A stretch of DNA of 10,063 bases from M3007 sp038246345 (GCA_038246345.1 JBBRWA010000231.1:1-10063); one strand, 5' to 3'; shown: positions 1 to 6,945, counted from the stretch's first letter. Notes: generated from the letters alone by a model not told the origin. Numbers and translations are program-made.

Positions 1-327
1 GTGCGCAACTTCGAAAACCTGGAAAAAGGCTTGGCTGAAATGTTGCGGGTGATGCGCCCAGGAGGCCGTTTGGTGATCCTGGAATTCTCAAAACCGAACA
101 TTTTTCCGTTTAAACAACTGTACAATACTTACTTCAAATACGTTTTACCCTTTATTGGGCGTTTAACAAGCCGCGACGTGCGGGCCTACACTTATTTATT
201 CGAAAGTGTACAGGCTTTCCCGGAAGGCGAAGACTTTAAGAATATTCTCATTAAAACAGGTTTCCAGAACCCATCATGCGAACGATTGACGCTCGGAATA
301 TGCTCCATTTACTCAGCCGTAAAATAG
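1..327 (+). CDS. ubiE: Demethylmenaquinone methyltransferase UbiE/MenG, C-terminal part (cut by window edge)
   Basis: SAM-dependent C-methyltransferase of the UbiE/MenG family, which methylates demethylmenaquinone in the last step of menaquinone synthesis in the cytoplasm. Visible are the 108 C-terminal residues. They begin with the family motif VRNFENLEKGL, then MLRVMRPGGRLVILEFSKP (the post-IV region of this methyltransferase class) and the usual C-terminal end ICSIYSAVK before TAG. The GTG at position 1 encodes the valine of the internal (G)VRNFE motif, so it is not a start. The SAM-binding glycine motif and about 130 residues lie upstream of the window. The stop is close to, and possibly overlapped by, the start of porT, an arrangement known from other Bacteroidota. 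Family membership is clear from the sequence; the menaquinone rather than ubiquinone role is inferred from the phylum. Confidence 0.93.
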   Translation: MRNFENLEKGLAEMLRVMRPGGRLVILEFSKPNIFPFKQLYNTYFKYVLPFIGRLTSRDVRAYTYLFESVQAFPEGEDFKNILIKTGFQNPSCERLTLGICSIYSAVK

Positions 328-340
328 GCTTTTGGCTTTT

Positions 341-425
341 GGCCGTGGGCCGTTGGCCCCTTACGACAAATAATATGCTTGTACCTGTTGCGCTGCCAAT
401 GGCCATTGGCCAACGGCCAACAGCC
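341..425. repeat. GGCCAA-type inverted repeat in the porT leader
   Basis: The arms 341-358 (GGCCGTGGGCCGTTGGCC) and 408-425 pair at 16 of 18 positions around a 49-base loop. The second arm sits in a run of related 7- to 10-base units (GGCCAATGG/CCAACGG/CCAACAG) that continues to about 446. The repeat is translated in the porT frame if a start upstream of 375 is used, and partly even from 375 or 399. It resembles the short GGCCAA-rich interspersed palindromes seen in some Bacteroidota genomes; that comparison is from memory and was not checked. Confidence 0.7.
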
Positions 426-1148
426 AACAGCATTCTGCCAACAGCCAGAGTTTTTGCCCTGCTGGTTCTATTGGGTGGTACCCAACTGCCTTCGGCATTG
501 GCACAACACAACCAAGGCTCCAACCTGAACTACCTCGATTTTGCCCAAAAGCCCTACTATTTCGGTATCACATTGGGCTATAATTCCAGCAATTACCGCA
601 TTTTCCATTCAAAAGACTTCATCCGCAACGACTCTTTCGCACGGGCTGAATCGGTAACGGGCCCTGGCTTCAACCTGGGTATTGTGTCGAACCTTCGAAT
701 TGGGGAATACTTTGACATCCGTTTTCTGCCAACCCTTTCCTTTGCAGAGCACAGCATACGCTATACACCACCAGGCTCTGGCCGGATCATCAACCGCCCC
801 ATTGAGTCGGTGTTGGTGGAGCTGCCCTTTCACGTGCGCTACAAGTCGGCCACCTACCATGATTTTCGGTTGTTTGTCATCGGTGGGGTGAAATACTCCT
901 TCGACGTTGCCAGCGATTCGCGTACCCGCCAAGCTGCGGGTTTGGTGAAGATAGCGCCCACGGATTTCCAGATCGAATACGGCGCAGGCATTCAGTTTTT
1001 CTTCCCGTATTTTATCTTTTCACCCGAAATTAAAGTCTCACAAGGCTTGAACAACATCTTGATTTACAACGACAAACTACAGCAAAGTACGGTGTTGGAT
1101 AAGGTGATGTCAAGAACGTTTACGTTGTCGTTGCATTTTGAGGGGTAG
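375..1148 (+). CDS. porT: Type IX secretion / gliding protein PorT (outer-membrane beta-barrel)
   Basis: PorT/SprT-type outer-membrane protein required for the type IX secretion system that exports gingipain-like and gliding proteins. Counting from the ATG at 375, residues 20-43 form a signal peptide (VFALLVLLGG, then SALA before Gln). The rest alternates short amphipathic strands typical of a small beta-barrel: YYFGITLGYNSSNYRI, GFNLGIVSNLRIGEYFDIRF, then YGAGIQFFFPYFIFSPEIK and FTLSLHFEG at the end. This pattern, a mature length near 215 residues and the position after ubiE all match the family. The start is uncertain: ATGs at 276, 300, 375 and 399 are in frame. The 300 start would begin MLHLLSRKIGFWLL and overlap ubiE, giving a signal peptide interrupted by repeat-encoded residues. 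I chose 375 as a compromise. Family call strong, start weak. Confidence 0.87.
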   Translation: MLVPVALPMAIGQRPTANSILPTARVFALLVLLGGTQLPSALAQHNQGSNLNYLDFAQKPYYFGITLGYNSSNYRIFHSKDFIRNDSFARAESVTGPGFNLGIVSNLRIGEYFDIRFLPTLSFAEHSIRYTPPGSGRIINRPIESVLVELPFHVRYKSATYHDFRLFVIGGVKYSFDVASDSRTRQAAGLVKIAPTDFQIEYGAGIQFFFPYFIFSPEIKVSQGLNNILIYNDKLQQSTVLDKVMSRTFTLSLHFEG

Positions 1149-1155
1149 GGGGGGC

Positions 1156-1502
1156 AAACCATTCGAACACCATTCTCCGAAACCACTGTAAAATGTCCGG
1201 CAATGTTTTCCCCATGCAGTTCAAGCAATTGGCGCAATACTAAGATTTTATTCGCCACTGTTTCCTCTTCAAGGCGGAGCAATACTTTGCCATGATGTGG
1301 CTCCATCTTTAAAAACCAATTCTCCAAAATCTTTGTCATTAGTGACAATTAGCCAATTTCCCTCAAAAGCGAAATGGCAGATTTCCCGATCTGAGATTCC
1401 TGGGTTTTCGTCATAGGCAGAATAGGCCTAATGGCCGAGTCCAAGCAACCAACGTGAGACGCTTGGGCCAGTACTTTCATCCACTAGAAATTCCTCAGGC
1501 AT
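1156..1502 (-). pseudogene. Broken DUF5615 (PIN-like) toxin gene
   Basis: Reading the minus strand from the ATG at 1502 gives MPEEFLVDESTGPSVSRWLL, then after one stop AYSAYDENPGISDREI and NWLIVTNDKDFGELVFKD. In the next frame it continues EPHHGKVLLRLEEETVANK and ends VVSENGVRMV. This is the order of the DUF5615/PIN-like family (early DES, central TNDKDFG, then HHGxVLLRLE), and the repaired length of about 115 residues is normal for it. Two lesions are visible. One is an in-frame TAG (plus-strand CTA at 1428-1430), where relatives usually have Glu or Asp. The other is one extra base at 1303-1304; dropping one G restores KDEPHHG. The family's stop is also missing at the 3' end, so the frame runs on into the 3' end of porT. 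The start overlaps the stop of the DUF433 gene by 8 bases (ATGCCTGA), as in intact pairs. It is almost certainly inactive. Confidence 0.82.
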
Positions 1503-1740
1503 GCTGTTCAAAAGGGAGGAAAAGGCTACTTTCTAACGCCTTTGTAGCAAACAAAAGGCAAGCAAGAATATCATCTCTGTGCAATCGCGGATACTCTACA
1601 AGCACATCTTCTATACTCATGCCAGAAGCCAAAAGGCCCACAATAAAAGGAACACTCAACCTCGTGCCTTTAATAACAGGCTTGCCTGCCAATACGTCCG
1701 AGTTAATTTCGATTCTTGAAAGGGAAGTATCTGGTGCCAT
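1495..1740 (-). CDS. DUF433 antitoxin (orphaned partner of the broken DUF5615 gene)
   Basis: A small 81-residue protein of the DUF433 family, which is commonly the antitoxin and DNA-binding partner of DUF5615 or PIN-like toxins. The family signature is complete: SRIEINSDVLAGKPVIKGTRLSV (residues 8-30), then LLASGMSIEDVLVEYPRLHRDDILACLLFA (residues 36-65), a helix-turn-helix-like segment. No frameshift or stop is seen. It starts with ATG 70 bases downstream of rnr on the same strand and overlaps the toxin pseudogene by 8 bases, so translation of the two was probably coupled. No Shine-Dalgarno is seen; TATCTCTG about 25 bases upstream is a one-mismatch -7 element. Antitoxin activity is inferred from family and context. 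Confidence 0.85.
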   Translation of the reverse strand: MAPDTSLSRIEINSDVLAGKPVIKGTRLSVPFIVGLLASGMSIEDVLVEYPRLHRDDILACLLFATKALESSLFLPFEQHA

Positions 1741-1810
1741 GACTTTTTTTTACAGAGATAATGAGTTTTCGGGTGTTATCGCACTCAGGTTGCAGTAAGT
1801 GGGACAGAAC

Positions 1811-4159
1811 TCACTCCACCCACTCCATCTCAATCTGCCTTTTCCCCATATCCACCGCCGCAATCTTCACCATCAACCGATCACCCATTTTGATCTCCTT
1901 TTTATAACGGCGACCAACGGCCTTCAAGTTGCCGTCTGCCAGCGTATAGGTATCGGCCAGGTATTTGAATTCAACCAGACCTTCGGCTTTTGAGTCGGGC
2001 AGCTCCACGAAGAAGCCGCGTTCGATCATGCCGCTCACCACGCCTTCGAAGGTTTCTCCGATCTTGTTTTTGAGGAATTCAGCTTGTTTATACTTGATGC
2101 TTTCGCGTTCAGCATCAGCAGCTTTGCGCTCCTGGTTGCTGACGTGTTTGCACTGCTCTTCCAGTTTAGCTTCATCCACACGGTAAGTTTTACCGTCAAG
2201 GTTGCGCTCCAGGATTCGGTGCGCCAGTACGTCGGAATAGCGGCGTATGGGCGAGGTAAAATGGCTGTAATGCGAAAACCCGAGGCCGTAGTGGCCGATG
2301 TTCTCGGCGGAGTATACCGCTTTCGACATGGTGCGGATGGCCAGTGGTTCCAGCAATTTCAAGCGCTCATTTTTGTGCGCCGCGTGCATAAGGCCGTTGA
2401 AGGCTTTCGCTATTTGCTCGGGCGTATCAATTTTCATGGGGTAGCCAAGCTCGGTAGCAAATCGGGCAAAATCGGCCACTTTGCTCATGTCGGGCAGGTC
2501 GTGGACGCGGAAGATGAACGGTATCGGCTTTCCGCTGGCATGTGCAGCCTGCATTTCGCCGCGTTTAGCGGGAGGTGGTTGCATGTACAAGGCCACTTCT
2601 TTGTTGGCCAGCAGCATGAAGTCTTCAATGAGCATGTGCGCGTCTTTGCGCTCCTTTACGTAGGCTTCAATGGGCGTACCGTTTTCATCCAGGCGGAAAC
2701 GCACTTCATCTGTTTCGAAGGAAATAGCGCCGTTTTTCTCCCGATCCTTCCGCATTTTTTTGGAAAGGCGGTTGAGGTTTGTTAGCGCCCAGTCGAGCTG
2801 CTCAAAAAGCGGGTGTGCATTCAGTGCCTTGGAAGGCTTGCCATCCAGGATGGTTTGGGCTTCTTCGTACGAAAAGCGTTTGTCGCTGAAAATCACCGTT
2901 TTGCCAAACCAGCGTTTTACGATTTTATCTTTTTCATCAAAAGTGAACACCGCGGAGAACGTAAGCCGATCTTCCTCTGGCACCAGCGAACAAAGGTTGT
3001 TGGATATTTTTTCTGGCAACATGGGGTTGCAGCGGTCCACCAGGTACACCGAGGTGCTGCGGCCGTAAGCCTCTTTGTCCAGTATGGAGTCGGGTTTGAC
3101 AAAATGGGTCACATCAGCGATGTGAATGCCTATTTCGATGTGGCCATTTTCGAGGGTTTCAATGCTCAGGGCATCGTCGAAGTCCTTGGCATCTTCCGGG
3201 TCGATGGTAAACGTGAGCACGTCGCGGAAATCGCGGCGGCGCTGAATTTCTTGTGGCGAAATTTTTTCCGGGATGCGGGCCGCTTCAGCCTCGGCTTCTT
3301 CAGAATGTTGCAGCGGAAAGCCCTGATTGATCAGGATTTTCTTCATTTCAAAGTCATTGCCAGCTACTTTGCCTAACACCTGGCTTACTTTGCCCACGGG
3401 AACCCGTCCTTTCCCTTCTTGCCAATCGGTGACTTGCACCACCACTTTATCGCCATCCTGGCCACCAGCGCATGCTTCGAGCGGGATGAAAATATCGGTG
3501 GGCATGTTGGGGTTGTCGGGCATAAACAGCGCGTACTTACGGCTGATGCGCAGGGTGCCCATAAAAATCTCATTGGCGCGTTTGAGCACCATCAGCACTT
3601 CGCCTTCGGGCTTGCGCTGGGGTTGTCCGCCACGGCGCATGGGAGGTGCCGGGAACAGCAGCACCTGCACGGTATCGCCATTCAGGGCGCCATTGACGTG
3701 CTTGGGCGATACGTATACATCGGTGTCGAGCATTTCAGACACAATGTAGGCCGCGCCCGTGCGGGTCATGTCTACGCGACCCTCAATGGTTTTGCGAGTT
3801 TTAGAATCGCGGGAACTGGATTTGTCGCGGGATATTTCTGGCTTCTGGAAAGGCTCAACCCGGCTTTTTTCAACGCGGGTTTTAGTCGGCTCCTCAGCCA
3901 CTTCTTCGTTGGGAGCAGTGGTCAGGTTGCCCAATGCAATGCTGAATCGGTTGAGGGAATGCTCCATCACCGAACCCACCTCGACCAATTGGCGTAAGGC
4001 GTGTTCTGCGGAATCTTTATTGTTTTCGACGCGGAGTTGCTGGGTAATTTGTTCCGGAGAGAATTGCTTCTTGGGGTGCCCGAGCAAGTATTTGAGGATT
4101 TCGATTTGAAGCTGTTGGGCGGTCATCTTTCTGCCGCCAGACTTCTTTTTCTTGGTCAT
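1811..4159 (-). CDS. rnr: Ribonuclease R (3'-5' exoribonuclease)
   Basis: RNase R degrades structured RNA processively from the 3' end and takes part in mRNA and rRNA quality control in the cytoplasm. The 782 residues show a winged-helix N-terminus (about 12-75) and a charged linker (85-125). Cold-shock/OB domains follow (about 125-265), starting at EGRVDMTRTGAAYIV. The RNB catalytic domain spans about 310-650, and an S1 domain lies at about 700-782 (FEGVVSGMIERGFFVEL). The four metal-binding aspartates are D320, D326, D328 and D329 in TIDPEDAKDFDDA, with the spacing of E. coli RNase II. HFTSPIRRYSD at 633-643 is the RNB signature. There is no lysine-rich tail after S1, unlike E. coli. Residues about 528-546 (PPPAKRGEMQAAHASG) form an insertion of about 15 residues compared with E. 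coli. The ATG at 4159 is the first; Met12 is a possible alternative. The gene is monocistronic or followed by the DUF433 gene 70 bases downstream. Confidence 0.96.
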   Translation of the reverse strand: MTKKKKSGGRKMTAQQLQIEILKYLLGHPKKQFSPEQITQQLRVENNKDSAEHALRQLVEVGSVMEHSLNRFSIALGNLTTAPNEEVAEEPTKTRVEKSRVEPFQKPEISRDKSSSRDSKTRKTIEGRVDMTRTGAAYIVSEMLDTDVYVSPKHVNGALNGDTVQVLLFPAPPMRRGGQPQRKPEGEVLMVLKRANEIFMGTLRISRKYALFMPDNPNMPTDIFIPLEACAGGQDGDKVVVQVTDWQEGKGRVPVGKVSQVLGKVAGNDFEMKKILINQGFPLQHSEEAEAEAARIPEKISPQEIQRRRDFRDVLTFTIDPEDAKDFDDALSIETLENGHIEIGIHIADVTHFVKPDSILDKEAYGRSTSVYLVDRCNPMLPEKISNNLCSLVPEEDRLTFSAVFTFDEKDKIVKRWFGKTVIFSDKRFSYEEAQTILDGKPSKALNAHPLFEQLDWALTNLNRLSKKMRKDREKNGAISFETDEVRFRLDENGTPIEAYVKERKDAHMLIEDFMLLANKEVALYMQPPPAKRGEMQAAHASGKPIPFIFRVHDLPDMSKVADFARFATELGYPMKIDTPEQIAKAFNGLMHAAHKNERLKLLEPLAIRTMSKAVYSAENIGHYGLGFSHYSHFTSPIRRYSDVLAHRILERNLDGKTYRVDEAKLEEQCKHVSNQERKAADAERESIKYKQAEFLKNKIGETFEGVVSGMIERGFFVELPDSKAEGLVEFKYLADTYTLADGNLKAVGRRYKKEIKMGDRLMVKIAAVDMGKRQIEMEWVE

Positions 4160-4189
4160 GTGTGTTTGGTAAAATACGTTTTTTCAACG

Positions 4190-4197
4190 CAAAGTAA
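4190..4197 (-). promoter_or_regulatory. Possible Bacteroidota -7 element for rnr
   Basis: On the minus strand TTACTTTG lies about 30 bases upstream of the rnr ATG, one mismatch from the Bacteroidota -7 consensus TAnnTTTG. No TTG is present at the expected -33 spacing (GTTTAA is there instead), so this is only a candidate. Confidence 0.35.
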
Positions 4198-4497
4198 TAG
4201 GGAATTCGCGGATTAAACGGTGTAAAATTAATGGTGGGTGATGTTTAGAATGGATAATTGGTTGAAATACGAGATTATCAATTAAAAAATACGGAATAAG
4301 TAGGTACCGATAAGTATGTTTTACGTTAAAATAATTCGGAGCTGCCTATTGCAGTTCTCGGTTAAAACAACGCGTGCCGGGAAATAGTTTCATCGGTGGC
4401 GGTATTTCGCCTTTTGTATGCGGGAGAAGGGAGGTCTGTGGCTTCCTGGCGAGCGTCAGTGATGTCTGATTCCCCAGCAAGAACTCATTCTGTTAGA

Positions 4498-4536
4498 ATG
4501 CTGAACGCTTCAAAAAAAGTTCAAAGCGTTCAGCAT
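4498..4536. repeat. Hairpin with perfect 13-bp stem
   Basis: The arms ATGCTGAACGCTT (4498-4510) and its exact complement (4524-4536) flank a 13-base loop containing seven A. It lies 11 bases downstream of the stop of the minus-strand gene remnant, where a terminator would be expected. No T-run follows either arm, so it is not a canonical intrinsic terminator. It may be a factor-assisted or mRNA-stabilising hairpin left over from the lost gene. Confidence 0.65.
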
Positions 4537-4546
4537 CCATTCAGGC

Positions 4547-4726
4547 TTAAAATTCTGTCGCAAGAATCACTTCGCCCCATCCACCGGAGTCAAGAATCAC
4601 GCCGGTGGCAGTGCCAGCAGGGGCGGCCTGTGCATATACCTGGACGGTGTAGGTGCCTGGAGCCAGCTTCGTATACATGCTTTTCATCACGATGGAATCG
4701 GATAAGTGGCCAGTTTTGAGCGACCC
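4547..4726 (-). pseudogene. C-terminal remnant of an unidentified, probably secreted, protein
   Basis: On the minus strand a 59-codon frame is open between an in-frame TAA (4727-4729) and its own TAA (4547-4549). It reads SLKTGHLSDSIVMKSMYTKL, then APGTYTVQVYAQAAPAG, then GVILDSGGWGEVILATEF. The pattern APGTYTVxVYAQ followed by a Gly/Trp-rich strand looks like the last beta-strands of an extracellular beta-sandwich or tail-type domain; I do not recognise the family. An ATG at 4687 would give only 46 residues, starting in mid-domain and without a signal peptide. A truncated relic is therefore more likely than a small gene. A hairpin sits just after the stop. Confidence 0.5.
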
Positions 4727-4834
4727 TTAAATTTTTAAATTCGGAGCAAGGCCGTTTGCTCTTAACTCAAATCGGATTCAATTTGAACCAGCCAGTGTGC
4801 TGGCGGAAACGGTTCCAGCCAACTCAAGCTCTAA

Positions 4835-4916
4835 AGGGGTATGATTCCAAGCATAGCGAGGAACCTGGGATGCAAAATACCATCAGGTTCCTCGCTTCGC
4901 TCGGAATCACACCCCT
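4835..4916. repeat. Imperfect 33-bp inverted repeat (GCGAAGCGAGGAA type)
   Basis: The arms 4835-4867 and 4884-4916 pair at 29 of 33 positions around a 16-base loop. The second arm contains TTCCTCGCTTCGCTCGGAAT, which is itself self-complementary. This core resembles interspersed repeats I recall from Bacteroidota and other bacteria; the resemblance is not checked. It lies just beyond the terminator of the S8 protease gene and touches no intact gene. Confidence 0.8.
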
Positions 4917-4918
4917 CC

Positions 4919-4957
4919 AAAAAACACCCCGCCTGGCCACAACAGCCAAACGGGGTG
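4919..4957 (-). terminator. Intrinsic terminator of the S8 protease gene
   Basis: On the minus strand, 24 bases after the S8 stop, CACCCCG (4951-4957) pairs perfectly with CGGGGTG (4925-4931). An inner TGGC/GCCA pairing adds to the stem, and six T follow directly (plus-strand A at 4919-4924). This is a textbook rho-independent terminator in the right place and orientation. Confidence 0.88.
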
Positions 4958-4981
4958 CCCTAAAACGACAGAACCTGCGAC

Positions 4982-6679
4982 TTAAGCGCGTGGATCCTTG
5001 GCCAGGTTTTTCTTCAATTTGCCGCTGCCAGCGTCACGCCAGATAGCTTTTTTTACTTTTTTGCCTTTTGTCTTGTCGGCCATCTCTACCGCGTTGGTGG
5101 CGCTGATGGTGCCGCCGCTCACGCAAAGATCGGAGAACTTTACTTTTTCTGTTGTAGAGCCTGGCTTCAATACTTCACCGTCTTGCTTTACCACTGATTT
5201 TTCCAGGATAGATTTCACTTGAATGGCAGAAAGCTCGGGGTAATAAGAGCGGAGAATCGCCGCCACACCTGCCGCAGCAGGGCAAGCCATGGAAGTACCG
5301 CTTGCGTTGCCGTAACCACCGTCTGGAACGGTAGAATAAAGTGCTACGCCAGGCGAGAAAAGATCCACATTTTTCTTGCCGTAGTTACTGAAGCTAGCCG
5401 CACGTTTTTCGCCAGATTTAAAGTTCAAGGCACCGATTTCCATCCAGCTTGGTACTTGTTTCTCCTTTTTGAACAGGCCTTTTTTGACGGGCTTGTCGTA
5501 GTCATCGTTCGGAAAATTGCCTATTTTGTCGTTGTCTTCGGAACTGTTGCCTGCGGCGTGGACGAGCAGCACATCATGATCGGAAGCGTATTTCATGGCG
5601 GCATCTACATACGCTTTTTGAGGGCTGTAGCCTTTACCGAACGACATGTTGATGATGCTCGCGCCATTATCGACCGCGTAGTAAATAGCATTGGCAACGT
5701 CTTTGTCGCGCTCGTCGCCATCTGGCACGCAGCGTACGGTCATGATGCGCACGTTGTCGGCGATGCCGCGTATGCCTTTGTCGTTGTTGCGGTTAGCAGC
5801 GATGATACCCGAAACGTGGGTGCCGTGGAAAGCATCTGGGCCTTCGTAATCGTTGCTGCCGTAGAAACGGCTGTCAAGGTTGTACGGGTCGTCACCAACG
5901 ATGTCACGTGGGTTGTAGTCTGGGTTGAGGTTGTATTCCAAAGAACCGGAAAGTTGCTTTTTGTACTTTTCCAGGTCGTCGCGTCCGGATAAGCCGTTGG
6001 CCATTACGCGTTTCAGCATACCTACAGCTCCGGCAAGATCCTCGTTATCTTCAGTTTTGATGTCTTTCAGGTCGTCAGCCGTAATTTCCTTTTTACCCAA
6101 AGCCTTTTCAACCTTGGTGAAAGCGTCTTCAATGGGCTTAATTTGTTCCATAGCGCCTTCCATGTCCTTTTCAGCTTCAGCACGCTGGGTTTCGAAGTCT
6201 TCTTTTACTTTTTCGTAATAAGCATACTCTTTCTTCGCATCGCCGTGCAACATTTTTGGGTCAGTGCCTTTGAAACGCTTTCCCAAGCGCACATATTCGC
6301 GGGTGAGCTCCAAGGTTTCGTGGTCTACATTGCGGCCGTCTTTGCCACCGAGGAAGTTCCATCCATGGATGTCGTCGATATAGCCGTTGTTGTCATCGTC
6401 TTTGCCGTTGCCCGGGATTTCGTTCGGATTGGTCCACATAACATCCACGAGGTCTTCGTGATCCACTTCTACGCCGGAATCAAGTACAGCAACGATAACG
6501 GTTTCGCCTTTTTTGCCTTTTGCTTTCAAGAGTTTTAGGGCTTCGTCACCACCCGTACCGTTCACGTTGTCTTTGGTAGGGTCGAGGGTGAACCAGTTGT
6601 CTGGTGCTTTGCCTTGTGCAGAAAGCATTATCATGGGCAGGCACAGCGCCATTACTGCGATAAATTTTTTAAAATTCAT
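4982..6679 (-). CDS. Secreted S8 family (subtilisin-like) serine protease with a large insertion
   Basis: Secreted or periplasmic subtilase of 565 residues. Residues 1-21 are a signal peptide (MNFKKFIAVMALCLPMIMLSA, cut before QGK). The catalytic triad is Asp67 in AVLDSGVEVDH, His285 in HGTHVSG and Ser463 in SGTSMACP; the oxyanion Asn is N378 in HAAGNSS. All four are intact, so activity is expected. An Asp-rich loop (NGKDDDNNGYIDD, 91-103) looks like a calcium site. Between Asp67 and His285 there is an insertion of about 165 residues (about 110-275), highly charged and largely helical or coiled-coil in appearance. No separate I9 propeptide is seen before the catalytic domain. The C-terminus is basic (KGKKVKKAIWRD, then KLKKNLAKDPRA) and lacks an evident type IX secretion sorting domain, so it probably stays in the periplasm or leaves by another route. 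The gene is monocistronic, with its own terminator. Confidence 0.93.
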   Translation of the reverse strand: MNFKKFIAVMALCLPMIMLSAQGKAPDNWFTLDPTKDNVNGTGGDEALKLLKAKGKKGETVIVAVLDSGVEVDHEDLVDVMWTNPNEIPGNGKDDDNNGYIDDIHGWNFLGGKDGRNVDHETLELTREYVRLGKRFKGTDPKMLHGDAKKEYAYYEKVKEDFETQRAEAEKDMEGAMEQIKPIEDAFTKVEKALGKKEITADDLKDIKTEDNEDLAGAVGMLKRVMANGLSGRDDLEKYKKQLSGSLEYNLNPDYNPRDIVGDDPYNLDSRFYGSNDYEGPDAFHGTHVSGIIAANRNNDKGIRGIADNVRIMTVRCVPDGDERDKDVANAIYYAVDNGASIINMSFGKGYSPQKAYVDAAMKYASDHDVLLVHAAGNSSEDNDKIGNFPNDDYDKPVKKGLFKKEKQVPSWMEIGALNFKSGEKRAASFSNYGKKNVDLFSPGVALYSTVPDGGYGNASGTSMACPAAAGVAAILRSYYPELSAIQVKSILEKSVVKQDGEVLKPGSTTEKVKFSDLCVSGGTISATNAVEMADKTKGKKVKKAIWRDAGSGKLKKNLAKDPRA

Positions 6680-6762
6680 GTTCTAAAGAAAATTTTGTTT
6701 AATTTACAGTGTGTGAAAAGCGATGTTTTGGTAAAACTACAGGTAAAACGCCACCAACATCG

Positions 6763-6770
6763 CAAAATTA
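6763..6770 (-). promoter_or_regulatory. Bacteroidota-type promoter of the S8 protease gene
   Basis: On the minus strand TAATTTTG matches the -7 consensus TAnnTTTG exactly, with a TTG at 6787-6789 upstream (16-base spacer, slightly short for the -33 element). Transcription would start about 75 bases before the ATG. The leader would carry an 8-base inverted repeat, GCGATGTT (6720-6727) with AACATCGC (6756-6763), that overlaps the end of the -7 box and could be an operator or a leader hairpin. Confidence 0.5.
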
Positions 6771-6945
6771 CGGAATTTGGATGCAGCAACGGGAAGAATA
6801 GACAAAATAGGGGTGAATGGGGGGTGGGCGACTGAAAAAATAAGAAGTTTTGTAAGTTTTAGGTGGCAAAAAAGCTAGCAACGGGGAACTTTGTGGTATG
6901 TGCACAGCAATTTAGGGTTAACACTGTAAGTTGAGCAGGATGAAT

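Larger units (their letters stand above)
4160..4981. other. Gene-poor intergenic stretch between rnr and the S8 protease gene
   Basis: 822 bases without an intact gene. The part next to rnr (about 4160-4380) is AT-rich with no recognisable element beyond a candidate promoter, and I see nothing in 4380-4490. The remainder holds a 13-base-stem hairpin (4498-4536), a short coding remnant on the minus strand (4547-4726), a near-perfect 33-base inverted repeat (4835-4916) and the S8 gene's terminator (4919-4957). A further minus-strand frame at about 4781-4834 reads ELELAGTVSASTLAGSN before a stop. It could be another piece of the same lost gene, but this is weak. Confidence 0.7.

Noticed and set aside
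1..3. GTG at position 1 as a start codon
   Set aside because: It encodes the valine of the internal VRNFE motif of UbiE; the gene begins outside the window.
1454..1798. A 114-codon plus-strand frame over the DUF433 gene
   Set aside because: Antisense to the DUF433 signature; the minus-strand reading gives the complete family motif.
2084..2785. A 233-codon plus-strand frame opposite rnr
   Set aside because: Antisense to the conserved RNB domain and without any domain pattern.
4498..4536. Hairpin considered as an intrinsic terminator
   Set aside because: The stem is perfect but no T-run follows on either strand; kept only as a hairpin.
4160..4550. Search for tRNA, riboswitch or CRISPR in the long spacer
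   Set aside because: No cloverleaf, no conserved aptamer pattern and no regularly spaced repeats were found.
5219..5992. A 257-codon plus-strand frame opposite the S8 protease
   Set aside because: It lies wholly antisense to catalytic-domain codons and has no recognisable motif; a shadow of the real gene.
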